Positions 49,321-57,887 of a stretch of 64,000 nt of DNA are shown in pieces. Made by a program: the position numbers and the translations under genes. The stretch lies in assembly GCF_006335015.1 (NCBI RefSeq), contig NZ_VDGT01000003.1, positions 1-64,000 on the forward strand, given 5' to 3'. The DNA comes from Streptomyces sedi (GTDB taxonomy: Bacteria > Actinomycetota > Actinomycetes > Streptomycetales > Streptomycetaceae). The stretch's first letter is position 1; each line of letters opens with the position of its first letter. Under the pieces are notes generated by a model. It worked only from the letters and a program-made list of their open reading frames with translations, made no database searches and had not been told where the DNA came from.

Positions 49321-52300
49321 ATGGCGGTGGAGACGGCGACGCTGGAGGAGCGGCACCGCGCGGAGGTCGATCGGCTGCTGCGCGACGCGGCCAGGGAGGA
49401 GGAACGCCGCTCGGAGGGGCGGGTCTCGGCGGACCAGCTGCTGCGCCGCGCCGGCGGTTCGCTGGACGAGATCCTGCGCCCGGCGCGCGAGGAGTACGCG
49501 GCCTTCCGCGACGCCGAGCAGGAGAGCGCGCCGAGCCGGCTGGCCGACCGCTTCGCGCCCCGCTTCCTCGGCGGCCTCGCCGCGGCGGCGCTCTGCGCCG
49601 CGCTCGCCACGGTGCTGCTGGTCGGCTCGCTCAACGACTCGGCGGCCGTCGCCTTCTACGACGGCGTGCTGGTGGCGCTGGCCGCCGTGGCGGGCTTCAG
49701 CGCCCAGGCGCTGCTGGCCCACTTCTGGTCCTCCGAACGGCACGCCGGCAGCCGCCAACAGCCCGGCGGCGTCGAACAGCTGCGGCTGGCCTGGCTGACG
49801 GCCGTCGAGGTGCGCGGCATCCGCCCCTATCTGGAGCAGCAGCGCGCCGTGGCGCCCCGCCGCCGGCAGCTCGGCGGCGCCCGCGGCTCCGGCCGCGTCT
49901 CCCGCACCACGGACCGCTCGGGCCGCGCCCGCGGCCGTTCCGTCCTGGGGCGCTCCTTCGACCGGCTGGCCGACCTGGAGCGGCCCTTCATCGGCCGCCG
50001 CCGCCATCTCGGCCAGATCGTGCAGTGGGTCAACCGCGACCGCGCCGCCACCGAGACCCAGCCGACCGTCGTCGTGCTGCACGGCCCCTCGGGCTCGGGC
50101 CGCACCACGCTCGCCGGCTGGGCCGCGCAGGAGACCCGCGAGCTGTTCCGCGGCGCCTGCCTGGTGGACCTGCGCGGCCAGAGCCAGGACCCGCTGCCCA
50201 CCAGGGACGCCCTGCTGCACCTGATGAACCGGCTCGGCGCCCCCCGGGAGCAACTGCTCTTCCGCGAGGGCTCGGGCCGCGCCGCCGACGCCGGCCAGCT
50301 GTCCCGGCTCGCCGAGCGCTACCAGCAGCACCTCAGCGACCTGCCCGTGGTGATCATCCTCGACGACGCCACCGACGCCGAGCAGGTCTGCACCCTGATC
50401 CCCGCGCGCTCCCCCTCGCTGGTGCTGGTCACCGCGGCCGAGCCGCTCGACATCAGCCCCTCGTTCCCCGCCTCCGTCCACCAGCTGCCGATCGAGGCGC
50501 TGGACGACGACGCCGCCGAGGAACTGCTGCGCGCCTCCGTCGCCGACGGCGGCCGGATCGCGCCCGGCGCGCGCGACGAGAGCGGCTGGCGCGAGATCAA
50601 CGAGCTGTGCGCCGGCCGTCCGATCCTGCTGCGGCTGGTCGGCTCGGCGCTCGACGAACGCTCGCCCACCGCCCTCGCCGACGACCTCGCCGCCTGGGGC
50701 CCGGCCGGTGACGAGGCCGCCGACCCCGCCGAGCGCGCCCTGCGGATGCGTTACCACGACCTGGACCAGACCGCCCGCCGGCTGCTGCGCCGACTGGCGC
50801 TCGCCGGCCGCGCCAGCCTCGGCGCCCGCGCCGCCGCCGCGCTGCTGGACGTCGGTCAGCGCGAGGCGGCCGACCAGTTGGAGCGGCTGGCCCAGGCCGG
50901 CCTGCTCAGCCATGTCCGGGGCAACCGCTACCGCCTGCACGAGCTGGTCCGCAGGTTCGCGCGCGCCCGGATGTACGAGGAGGACAGCGACCGCCAGGTG
51001 TCGGCCGCCCAGGAGCGGCTGATCCGCAGCTACGCCGAGCTGGCCGACACGGTGATCCGGCTGGTCGACGGCAAGACCTCGACCCGCGCCGACATGCTGC
51101 CGGCCGCCGCCGGCGGCCACGGCTTCGCCTCGCTGGACGCCGCGCTGCGCTGGCTGGACGACGAGACCAGCTTCATCACCTCGACCCTGCGCTACGCCGA
51201 CGAGCGCGTCGACCGCCAGGCCGTCCAGCACCTGCTCGGCGCGCTGTGCGACTACTGCCTGCTCCGGGGCGACCTCTACCGCCTCGGCGAGCTGAACGAG
51301 CTGGCGGAGGCCGTCGACCAGGGGCTGCTGACGCGTTCCGTCCGCTGGCGGACCGGTGTCGCCGCCCGGCAGCTCGGCGAGCTGGACAAGTCGCGTTCCA
51401 CGCTGACCAGCGTCGTCACCCTCTACCAGCAGGCGCGCCACGAGGCCGGCACCGCCCGGGCGCTGCGGGACCTCGGCATCACCCTGCAACACCAGGGCCA
51501 GCTGCGGGAGTCCGTGGAGAAGCTGCGCCAGGCGCTGGACCTCCAGCAGGGCGAGGCGCTCGCCGGCGACCGCGCCTGGACGTTGCACGCCCTGGCCACC
51601 GCCGAACGCGAGTGCGGCCGGGTGCTCTCCGCCCGCCGGCTGCTCGCCGAGGCGCTGCCGCTGCACCAGGCGAGCGGCAGCGTGCACGGCGAGGCGTGGA
51701 CCCGTTTCCAGCTGGGGCAGACGCTGCTGTGGCAGGGCGAGATCGCCGAGGGCGAGCGGGAGCTGCGCCTCTCACTCGACCTGTACGAGCGCTCCCGCGA
51801 CGTGCGGGGCGTGGCCTGGGCCGCCAGCGAGCTGGGCCTGGCCCGCGTCTACGACGGGGACGCCTCGGCGGCCGTCGACCAGCTGCGCGCCGCGCTCGCC
51901 CGGCACCAGGAGACGGAGGACGCCCGCGGCGAGGCGTGGACCCTCTACTACCTGGGCCAGGCGCTGGAGGAGGCCGGCGACACCACGGCCGCCGTCCGCG
52001 CCCTGGAGCGCGCCCGCACCATGTTCAGCCGGATGCGGGACGTCTACGGGCTGGCCTGCACCCGGCAGCACTCGGCCCGCGTCACCAGGGACAGCCGGGC
52101 CGAGAAGACCGGCTCGCTGCGCAACAGCGGCTTCGCCCGCCAGCTGCTGACCGACGCCCGGCGCGACTACCAGCGGATCGGCGTCACCCACGGCGAGGCG
52201 TGGTCGGCCCTGGAGCTGGCCGTGATCGAGGCGGGCAACGAACGGCTCGGCCTCGCGCTGGAGTTGACCGACGAGGCGCTGGCCCTGTTCACCGCGGGCT

Positions 52301-52686
52301 ACGGCGACGGCGGCCCGGACCTGCGGGGCGCGGACTGGGCGCAGTTCCTGCGCTGCACGCTGCTGCCGCTGGCCTCGCCGGGCGGCTCGGAGGTGGGGCA
52401 GGCGGTGGCCCAGCAGGAGCTGGCCGAGCTGCTGCGCGCCGAGCACCCGGCGCGCGACCCGAGGCTCGCGGACGCCGCGCGCTCGCTGGCGTTGATGCTG
52501 GAACGCGAGCAGGGCCCGGAGGCGGGCTGGTCCGCCTGGCGCCTGGGCATGGTGCCCCGGCGCGCGGCCCGCGACATCGTGGGCGTGCTGCCCCCGGAGG
52601 GCGGCGCGACGGACGCCCCGGCGGGCGACCGCGCCCACGACGGCGTCGGCGACCCGGCCGGCGGCGACCCGGTGGACGGGCGCTGA
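49321..52686 (+). CDS. Membrane-linked NB-ARC/TPR (STAND-type) protein
   Basis: A 1121-residue protein. About 80-140 holds two hydrophobic spans (LGGLAAAALCAALATVLLVG). An NB-ARC-like ATPase follows (about 220-500): the Walker A reads HGPSGSGRTTLAG, with Arg in place of the usual Lys; Walker B is VVIILDDATDAE. From about 650 on, tetratricopeptide repeats such as TARALRDLGITLQHQGQLRE run to the end. There is no N-terminal DNA-binding or effector domain, unlike SARPs. Its neighbourhood (mca, greA) is a conserved Streptomyces one. A signalling or scaffold role is inferred. The ATG at 49321 follows GGGGAGGGAACGCGT. Confidence 0.8.
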   Translation: MAVETATLEERHRAEVDRLLRDAAREEERRSEGRVSADQLLRRAGGSLDEILRPAREEYAAFRDAEQESAPSRLADRFAPRFLGGLAAAALCAALATVLLVGSLNDSAAVAFYDGVLVALAAVAGFSAQALLAHFWSSERHAGSRQQPGGVEQLRLAWLTAVEVRGIRPYLEQQRAVAPRRRQLGGARGSGRVSRTTDRSGRARGRSVLGRSFDRLADLERPFIGRRRHLGQIVQWVNRDRAATETQPTVVVLHGPSGSGRTTLAGWAAQETRELFRGACLVDLRGQSQDPLPTRDALLHLMNRLGAPREQLLFREGSGRAADAGQLSRLAERYQQHLSDLPVVIILDDATDAEQVCTLIPARSPSLVLVTAAEPLDISPSFPASVHQLPIEALDDDAAEELLRASVADGGRIAPGARDESGWREINELCAGRPILLRLVGSALDERSPTALADDLAAWGPAGDEAADPAERALRMRYHDLDQTARRLLRRLALAGRASLGARAAAALLDVGQREAADQLERLAQAGLLSHVRGNRYRLHELVRRFARARMYEEDSDRQVSAAQERLIRSYAELADTVIRLVDGKTSTRADMLPAAAGGHGFASLDAALRWLDDETSFITSTLRYADERVDRQAVQHLLGALCDYCLLRGDLYRLGELNELAEAVDQGLLTRSVRWRTGVAARQLGELDKSRSTLTSVVTLYQQARHEAGTARALRDLGITLQHQGQLRESVEKLRQALDLQQGEALAGDRAWTLHALATAERECGRVLSARRLLAEALPLHQASGSVHGEAWTRFQLGQTLLWQGEIAEGERELRLSLDLYERSRDVRGVAWAASELGLARVYDGDASAAVDQLRAALARHQETEDARGEAWTLYYLGQALEEAGDTTAAVRALERARTMFSRMRDVYGLACTRQHSARVTRDSRAEKTGSLRNSGFARQLLTDARRDYQRIGVTHGEAWSALELAVIEAGNERLGLALELTDEALALFTAGYGDGGPDLRGADWAQFLRCTLLPLASPGGSEVGQAVAQQELAELLRAEHPARDPRLADAARSLALMLEREQGPEAGWSAWRLGMVPRRAARDIVGVLPPEGGATDAPAGDRAHDGVGDPAGGDPVDGR

Positions 52687-52710
52687 CCGGAGGGGGCCGG
52701 CGTCGGCCTC

Positions 52711-52742
52711 CCTCCTGAGTCCCGCGCGCGGGACTCAGGAGG
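52711..52742. terminator. Bidirectional hairpin terminator
   Basis: Perfect 14-base arms CCTCCTGAGTCCCG (52711-52724) and complement (52729-52742) with a 4-base loop lie between convergent genes. It overlaps the last codons of the small minus-strand gene. Confidence 0.8.
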
Positions 52743-52965
52743 TGGTCGCCGACCTGTCCTTCGACGCGGCCGTGTCGGCGGCGGGCTCGCCGCCCTCGCC
52801 GGCGGCGGCGCTCTCCTCGAAGTCGATCCTGCCCAGGTGGCTGCTCATCGACTTCAGCAGCACCCAGACCCCGACACCGAGCACGGCGAACACGACGAAG
52901 CCCAGCACCCCCGGCGTCACCGTGTACTCGGTCAGCTCCTTGGCGAGCGGAGTCACATCAGTCAT
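52735..52965 (-). CDS. Small single-span membrane protein downstream of mca
   Basis: A 76-residue protein with one membrane span (VLGFVVFAVLGVGVWVLLK) and an acidic, Ala-rich cytoplasmic tail. It starts 3 bp after the mca stop codon, so it is probably in its operon. A gene like this often accompanies mca in Streptomyces, but its role is unknown. Confidence 0.75.
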   Translation of the reverse strand: MTDVTPLAKELTEYTVTPGVLGFVVFAVLGVGVWVLLKSMSSHLGRIDFEESAAAGEGGEPAADTAASKDRSATTS

Positions 52966-52968
52966 GGG

Positions 52969-53841
52969 TCAATTGTCGCGGACTCCGGCGAACAGGTCCG
53001 ACTCGGGTAGCGAGGTGTCCACCAGGGACCGCGCCAGCTCGAAGTCCTCCGTCGGCCAGACCTCCTGCTGGACCTCCATCGGCACCCTGAACCAGCCGCC
53101 GTCCGGGTCGATCTGGGTGGCGTGCGCGATCAGCGCCTTGTCCCGCACCGGGTAGTACTCGCCGCACGGCACCCGCGTGGTCAACTGCCGCTCCGGCATG
53201 GACGAGTCTTCCCAGCGCTTGAGCCACTCCTCGTACGGCGACTCCAGGCCGCGCGCCAGCAGCCCCTCGTGCAGCGCGAGCGTGCGCGGCCTGTTGAAAC
53301 CCTGGTTGTAGTACAGCTTCGACGGCTGCCACGGCTCGCCCGAGTCCGGGTAGCGCTCCGGGTCGCCGGCCGCCTCGAAGGCGACCATCGAGATCTTGTG
53401 GGTCATGATGTGGTCCGGGTGCGGGTAGCCGCCGTTCTCGTCGTAGGTGGTGACCACCTGCGGACGGAACGAGCGGATCAGCCGCACCAGCGGCTCGGCG
53501 GCCTCCTCGACGTCCTGCAACGCGAAGCAGCCCTCCGGCAGCGGAGGCAGCGGGTCGCCCTCCGGCAGCCCGGAGTCGACGAAGCCGAGCCACTCCTGCC
53601 GGACGCCCAGGATCTCCCGCGCCTCGGCCATCTCCTTGGCCCGCACCTCGTGGATGTTCTGCTCGATGTAGGGGTCGCCCTGGAGCTTGGGGTTGAGGAT
53701 CGACCCCCGCTCACCCCCCGTGCACGTGGCGACGAGCACCTCCACGCCCTCGGCCACGTACTTCGCCATCGCGGCGGCGCCCTTGCTCGACTCGTCGTCC
53801 GGATGGGCGTGCACCGCCATGAGTCGCAGTTGCTCTGTCAA
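52969..53841 (-). CDS. mca: Mycothiol S-conjugate amidase
   Basis: A 290-residue zinc amidase of the PIG-L/LmbE family. The zinc motif AVHAHPDDESSKG is at residues 9-21 and a second His pair lies in YPHPDHIMTHK near 140. It cuts mycothiol conjugates into a mercapturic acid, which is exported, and GlcN-Ins, which is recycled, so it detoxifies electrophiles and antibiotics. Mycothiol is specific to actinobacteria. The start is a TTG at 53841, preceded by GACGAGGACC; the longer frame with an ATG at 53889 lacks this site and is unlike known Mca. Confidence 0.93.
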   Translation of the reverse strand: MTEQLRLMAVHAHPDDESSKGAAAMAKYVAEGVEVLVATCTGGERGSILNPKLQGDPYIEQNIHEVRAKEMAEAREILGVRQEWLGFVDSGLPEGDPLPPLPEGCFALQDVEEAAEPLVRLIRSFRPQVVTTYDENGGYPHPDHIMTHKISMVAFEAAGDPERYPDSGEPWQPSKLYYNQGFNRPRTLALHEGLLARGLESPYEEWLKRWEDSSMPERQLTTRVPCGEYYPVRDKALIAHATQIDPDGGWFRVPMEVQQEVWPTEDFELARSLVDTSLPESDLFAGVRDN

Positions 53842-53976
53842 CGCTCGGTCCTCGTCGTTCGGTACTGGTCGTCTCGGCCCCGGAGACACCGTTCTATAGT
53901 GACGGATGGAACGGACACCGGTATTCCCGGTCCGCGCCCCGAGAACGCCGTGCTGACGTCACCGAGAGGAGGAGCC

Positions 53977-54396
53977 GTGACCACAGCCCCCACCGGACCA
54001 CCGGCGGGCCGCTACGGCCGCGACGCCTCCGACGACGGGGCCCGTGACCGGCGGCTGAAGGTCGTCGGGCTCGTGCTGGGCGTCGCCCTGGTGGGCTTCG
54101 TCGCCTGGGCCGGCTTCTCCTACATCGGGGAGCAACGCGTCTCGGGCCAACTGACCGGCTTCGAGGTGATCTCCGACCAGGAGGTCGACGTCCATCTCGC
54201 GGTCCGCAAACCGGCCGACACCGAGGGTGTCTGTACGGTGCGGGCCCAGGCGGAGGACGGGTTGGAGGTCGGCAGGGCCGAGTTCCGCTTCGACCAGCCG
54301 GACGACAGCCTCCACGAGGCGGTCACCCTCCGCACCACGGCCCGCGCCACGGCGGCGGAGCTGATGGGTTGCTCGGCGGCCGGCCAGGAGGAGTAG
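53977..54396 (+). CDS. DUF4307 membrane protein
   Basis: A 139-residue protein with one membrane span (VVGLVLGVALVGFVAWAGF) and an extracytoplasmic beta domain (FEVISDQEVDVHLAVRKPA, then CTVRAQAEDGLEVG). It matches DUF4307, an actinobacterial family without known function that sits beside mca. GAGAGGAGGA precedes the GTG at 53977. It is divergent from mca. Confidence 0.88.
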   Translation: MTTAPTGPPAGRYGRDASDDGARDRRLKVVGLVLGVALVGFVAWAGFSYIGEQRVSGQLTGFEVISDQEVDVHLAVRKPADTEGVCTVRAQAEDGLEVGRAEFRFDQPDDSLHEAVTLRTTARATAAELMGCSAAGQEE

Positions 54397-54510
54397 CGGC
54401 CGACGCCCGGCGTCGGACCCACGCGAACCCCCGGTGACCTGCCACAACCCGTACCGGGTTTGTGGCGGAGCGCGAAGGGTAATCCTTCCGCACATCGACC
54501 GTTTCGTTGT

Positions 54511-54579
54511 TAGAGTCGATATTTCGATCGATGGCCCGCCCGCCCAGGAGCGCACTTGTCTGGGACGGGCCTTGTTTTT
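54511..54579 (+). promoter_or_regulatory. greA promoter and leader with an intrinsic terminator
   Basis: TAGAGT (54511-54516) is a likely -10. Downstream the RNA can form GCCCGCCCAG/CTGGGACGGGC (54538-54547 with 54560-54570, one bulged A), followed directly by CTTGTTTTTATC, a T-tract unusual in this GC-rich genome. This is a complete intrinsic terminator 30 bp before the greA start. No other promoter fits between it and greA, so greA should be controlled by read-through. Confidence 0.65.
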
Positions 54580-54607
54580 ATCCCCTCTTGCTACCCGAGG
54601 AGCACCT

Positions 54608-55108
54608 GTGACGCAGACCAGCGACACTGTCACCTGGCTGACCCAGGAGGCGTATGACCAGCTGAAGGCGGAGCTGGATCACTTGTCGGGTCCTGCCCGC
54701 GTCGAGATCGCGAAGAAGATCGAGGCGGCTCGCGAAGAGGGCGATCTCAAGGAGAACGCCGGCTACCACGCGGCCAAGGAGGAGCAGGGGAAGCAGGAGG
54801 CGCGCGTGCGCCAGCTGACCCAGCTCCTGGAGACCGCGCAGGTGGGGGAGGCGCCCGCCGACACCGGCGTGGTCGCCCCCGGCATGGTCGTGACCATCGC
54901 CTTCGACGGCGACAAGGACGACACGATGACGTTCCTGCTGGCGTCCCGCGAGTTCGCCACCTCGGACATCGACACCTACTCGCCCCAGTCCCCGCTGGGC
55001 GGCGCCGTGCTGGGCAAGAAGGTCGGCCAGGACGCCAGCTACGAGCTGCCCAACGGCAGCAGCGCCTCGGTCCAGGTCCTGGAGGCCAAGCCCTACCAGG
55101 CGTCCTGA
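54608..55108 (+). CDS. greA: Transcription elongation factor GreA
   Basis: A 166-residue protein with the N-terminal coiled coil (about 12-80; KKIEAAREEGDLKENAGYHAA has the acidic tip residues that enter the polymerase channel, shown here in one 20-residue-length stretch at most) and a C-terminal FKBP-like domain ending SPLGGAVLGKKVGQDASYEL. GreA stimulates RNA cleavage in backtracked RNA polymerase so that stalled complexes resume. The GTG at 54608 follows ACCCGAGGAGCACCT. The upstream intrinsic terminator suggests that GreA may control its own synthesis. Confidence 0.94.
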   Translation: MTQTSDTVTWLTQEAYDQLKAELDHLSGPARVEIAKKIEAAREEGDLKENAGYHAAKEEQGKQEARVRQLTQLLETAQVGEAPADTGVVAPGMVVTIAFDGDKDDTMTFLLASREFATSDIDTYSPQSPLGGAVLGKKVGQDASYELPNGSSASVQVLEAKPYQAS

Positions 55109-55235
55109 CCTCCCCGGCCCACGGCGGGGCCGCGAGCCGGGCGCCGCGTACCCCGCGCCCGCCGCAGGACGCCGATCCGGCCCGCGCCGGCGCGCACCAT
55201 GCCGCCGCCGCGGGCCCGTGTACGACGCGCCGCGT

Positions 55236-55385
55236 TCAGGGCCTCAACAGGGCCTTGACCGCGCGGCGTTCGTCCATCGCCCGGTAGCCCTCGGCGACCT
55301 GGTCGAGGGGCAGGGCGAGGTCGAAGACCCGGCCCGGGTCGATCCGGCCCGACAGCACCCGTTCGATCAGGTCCGGCGCCGCGGA
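55236..55385 (-). pseudogene. C-terminal remnant of a zinc-type alcohol dehydrogenase/quinone reductase
   Basis: About 50 codons on the minus strand read APDLIERVLSGRIDPGRVFD and LPLDQVAEGYRAMDERRAVK, then a stop. This is the tail of a medium-chain dehydrogenase. No frame or start exists upstream, so the gene is deleted. A plus-strand frame from about 55404 to 55614 (MDLLAEPGLSLTDHAAEPG) looks like another unidentified C-terminal remnant. Confidence 0.75.
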
Positions 55386-55609
55386 CCCCGCACCCCGGCC
55401 TGCGCTGGACGCCCGACGCCATCACCACGGTCCGGCGTACGTCAGCAACGGGCGCATGGACCTGCTCGCCGAGCCCGGCCTCAGCCTCACCGACCACGCG
55501 GCCGAGCCCGGCTCCGCCGACGAGGAACGTTTGCACCTGCTGGCCTCCTGGTCGGCGACGACTGCGGCTGCGGCTGCCGAGGCCGCCGTGCCGCGGGATG
55601 GGCCGCCGG

Positions 55610-55627
55610 TATAGCGATTGCTATACT
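55610..55627 (+). promoter_or_regulatory. Operator/promoter of the toxin-antitoxin operon
   Basis: Palindrome TATAGC-gatt-GCTATA (55610-55625) overlaps a -10 box TATACT (55622-55627). The GTG start at 55634 lies where transcription would begin, so the mRNA is probably leaderless. Binding by the antitoxin here would repress the operon. Confidence 0.65.
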
Positions 55628-55633
55628 CGGGCT

Positions 55634-55996
55634 GTGGATGGCGAGTGGGAGATCTTTCTCGTGGACGAGGTCCGCGAGTGGATCGACAATCTGGACGGAG
55701 CCGCCTTGGCTCGTGTGGTGCAGGCGCTCGACGCGCTTGCGGACGGGGGTCCCGGACTGGGGCGTCCGCTGGTCGATACCGTCCATGACTCGTCGATAGC
55801 CAACCTGAAGGAGCTGCGGCCGGGAACGGTGCGCATCCTCTTCGTCTTCGACCCGTGGCGCAGCAGCATTCTGCTGGTCGCGGGAGACAAGTCCGGTCGG
55901 TGGAACGAGTGGTACAGGGAAGCGATTCCGCTGGCCGAACAGCGCTACTCCGCGTATCTGAAGGAACGAGCTCGGGAAGAAGGTGGATCGACATGA
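55634..55996 (+). CDS. HigB/RelE-type toxin (phage Gp49-like family)
   Basis: A 120-residue protein whose core SSIANLKELRPGTVRILFVF and LLVAGDKSGRWNEWYREA match the Gp49-like HigB family, ribosome-dependent mRNA nucleases. The leaderless GTG at 55634 begins VDGEWEIFLVDEV. It overlaps the antitoxin gene by 4 bp (ATGA), toxin first, the usual HigBA order. It acts in the cytoplasm and is neutralised by the downstream protein. Confidence 0.85.
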   Translation: MDGEWEIFLVDEVREWIDNLDGAALARVVQALDALADGGPGLGRPLVDTVHDSSIANLKELRPGTVRILFVFDPWRSSILLVAGDKSGRWNEWYREAIPLAEQRYSAYLKERAREEGGST

Positions 55997-56310
55997 GTGG
56001 CTACAGCCGTTGGCAGGACATCCGTGCCGAGTACGTTGACCGTGCCGGTGGAGAGGACGCCGTACGGGAGGGCAGGGAGGCGCTGCTCGCGGAGATGACC
56101 GGGCGGCGGTTGGCGGAGCTGCGGCGGGCTCGTGGGTTGACGCAGCAGGACGTGGCCGACCGTATGGGCGTCACCAAGGGGCGCGTGTCTCAGATCGAAC
56201 GTGGCCACCTGTCCGGGCAGGACGTTCTCGCGCGGTTCGCCACCGCGCTCGGTGGCCGGCTGCATCAGGCCATCTACTTCGACGACGGCGACATCGCAGC
56301 CATCGCCTGA
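55993..56310 (+). CDS. HigA-type XRE antitoxin
   Basis: A 105-residue protein with a helix-turn-helix (about 40-85: LRRARGLTQQDVADRMGVTK, KGRVSQIERG). It partners the toxin encoded just before it and should bind the palindrome at 55610. The N-terminal 35 residues (SGYSRWQDIRAEYVDRAGG) probably wrap the toxin. The start codon overlaps the toxin stop. Confidence 0.88.
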   Translation: MSGYSRWQDIRAEYVDRAGGEDAVREGREALLAEMTGRRLAELRRARGLTQQDVADRMGVTKGRVSQIERGHLSGQDVLARFATALGGRLHQAIYFDDGDIAAIA

Positions 56311-56483
56311 CGCGCCGCGTTCGTCAGGAGGTCGGACAAACACTTTCGGGCGATTCTCCGTAGGGGTGTGCGGCGGCACGTCCTCGGTTTCTTTAACTTC
56401 CTGTAACGAGGCGACTACGAGACTGAGTTGTAGGCGCTACCCTGACCAGGGGTTTCGCGATGCCCTTCGATTGGGGGAAGTTG

Positions 56484-57323
56484 ATGGCCACCACCACCGC
56501 CGCAAAGCCGGAAGCCAAGCCCGCAGCTCCGGCCCGCAAGAGGTTCATGGACGAGTTGGCGAGACTCCGGGAGGAGTCCGGCCTGTCGCTCGGGGCGCTG
56601 TCCGAACGCGTCCGGTTCGACCGCTCGTACCTGAACAGACTCGAACGCGGCGAGCGCATCGGCGACTTGGAGACGGCCCGCAGGCTGGACGAGGTGTACG
56701 GGACGGGGCGCGGCCTTCAGAACCTGTGGTGGCTGGCGAAGGAAGAGGCGTATCCGGGGCGGTACCAGCGGTACATGGAGCTGGAGAGCATCGCCAGGGT
56801 GATCCAGCGATACGTACCACAGACGATTCCCGGCATCCTCCAGACCGAGGAGTACGCCAGGGAGCAGCTGTGGTCCGGCCCCCACCGCCCGGAGGAAGAG
56901 GTAGAGCTGGCGAACCAGTTGACGCTGCGGATCGGCCGCCAGGAGAAGGTGCGTCGTGAGGAGTCCCCGGTTCATGCGCGTTTCGTGCTGGACGAGTCCA
57001 TCTTCGGGCGGCGGTTGAGCGATCGAGCGGCCTGGCTCCGGCAGCTGCAACGGCTGATCGACGACGCCAAGCTGCCCAATGTGACGATTCAGGTGTTGCC
57101 CTTGAGTACCGGGCTGCACGATCTGCTGGGCGGCTCCGTTGCTCTTCTCTGGCTCCCGGACGGTACCTCCGCCGCCTACCAGGAGCACGCCAAGGGCGGC
57201 GAGGTGATCGAGGAGCCGGAGGAGGTGGAGCAGTTGAAGCTCTCCTACGATGAGATCAGCGCTCGTGCGCTATCCCCCTTGGACTCCCTGGAGTTCATCC
57301 GCACCCAGATGAAGGAAGGCTAG
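56484..57323 (+). CDS. XRE regulator with DUF5753 (WhiJ-type)
   Basis: A 279-residue protein. About 20-80 holds the helix-turn-helix (LREESGLSLGALSERVRFD, SYLNRLERGERIG) and about 95-275 DUF5753 (YVPQTIPGILQTEEYAREQL). Streptomyces has dozens of these WhiJ-like regulators, paired with small DUF397 proteins as here, some affecting development. The ATG at 56484 follows GGGGGAAGTTG; an ATG at 56460 lacks such a site. Two DUF397 genes follow on the same strand, the first only 5 bp away. Confidence 0.9.
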   Translation: MATTTAAKPEAKPAAPARKRFMDELARLREESGLSLGALSERVRFDRSYLNRLERGERIGDLETARRLDEVYGTGRGLQNLWWLAKEEAYPGRYQRYMELESIARVIQRYVPQTIPGILQTEEYAREQLWSGPHRPEEEVELANQLTLRIGRQEKVRREESPVHARFVLDESIFGRRLSDRAAWLRQLQRLIDDAKLPNVTIQVLPLSTGLHDLLGGSVALLWLPDGTSAAYQEHAKGGEVIEEPEEVEQLKLSYDEISARALSPLDSLEFIRTQMKEG

Positions 57324-57328
57324 AGACC

Positions 57329-57529
57329 ATGCGAGCCTCCCACCCCAACCTCGACGCCGCACGGTGGCGCAAGTCCAGCTACAGCAACGGTGGCGACAAC
57401 AACTGCGTGGAGGTGGCGGACGGTTTCCCGAGCGTGGTTCCCGTGCGTGACTCCAAGACCCCCGGTGGCGCGGCGCTGATCATCCCGGCCGCCGCCTGGG
57501 CGAGCTTCGTCGGGCACCTCGCCCGCTGA
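57329..57529 (+). CDS. DUF397 protein (first copy)
   Basis: A 66-residue protein with ARWRKSSYSNGGDNNCVEVA and VPVRDSKTPGGAALI, the DUF397 core. Such proteins pair with WhiJ-type XRE regulators and may bind or antagonise them. It follows the regulator gene by 5 bp. Confidence 0.92.
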   Translation: MRASHPNLDAARWRKSSYSNGGDNNCVEVADGFPSVVPVRDSKTPGGAALIIPAAAWASFVGHLAR

Positions 57530-57583
57530 CCGAAACCAGCGCGCGGCGTTCCGCCGCACCGTGACTCGGGAAGGCTGGAAGCT

Positions 57584-57787
57584 ATGCGAGCCTCACACCC
57601 CGATCCGAACACCGCGCGCTGGCGCAGGTCCAGCTACAGCAACGGCGGAAGCAACAACTGCGTGGAGGTGGCGGACGGTTACCCGGGCGTGGTTCCTGTT
57701 CGTGACTCCAAGACCCCCGGCGGCGCGGCGCTGATCATCCCGGCCGCCGCCGCCTGGGCGAGCTTCGTCGATCACCTCACCCGCTGA
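57584..57787 (+). CDS. DUF397 protein (tandem duplicate)
   Basis: A 67-residue protein nearly identical to the first copy (ARWRRSSYSNGGSNNCVEVA, VPVRDSKTPGGAALI), with one extra Ala near the end. The surrounding DNA is also repeated, so this is a recent tandem duplication. Confidence 0.9.
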   Translation: MRASHPDPNTARWRRSSYSNGGSNNCVEVADGYPGVVPVRDSKTPGGAALIIPAAAAWASFVDHLTR

Positions 57788-57887
57788 CCGGAACCAGCGC
57801 GGCGTGCCGCCGTACCGGGTCAGCGCCGGCGAAGGCGGTCTCGCAGCGAGCACCTGGCGGAGATCACGGGACCGGCGGCGCGCCGTT

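Noticed and set aside
47584..51687. 1367-codon open frame on the minus strand
   Set aside because: It runs antisense through the DrrAB and NB-ARC/TPR genes, is His/Gln/Gly-rich and is a GC-bias shadow.
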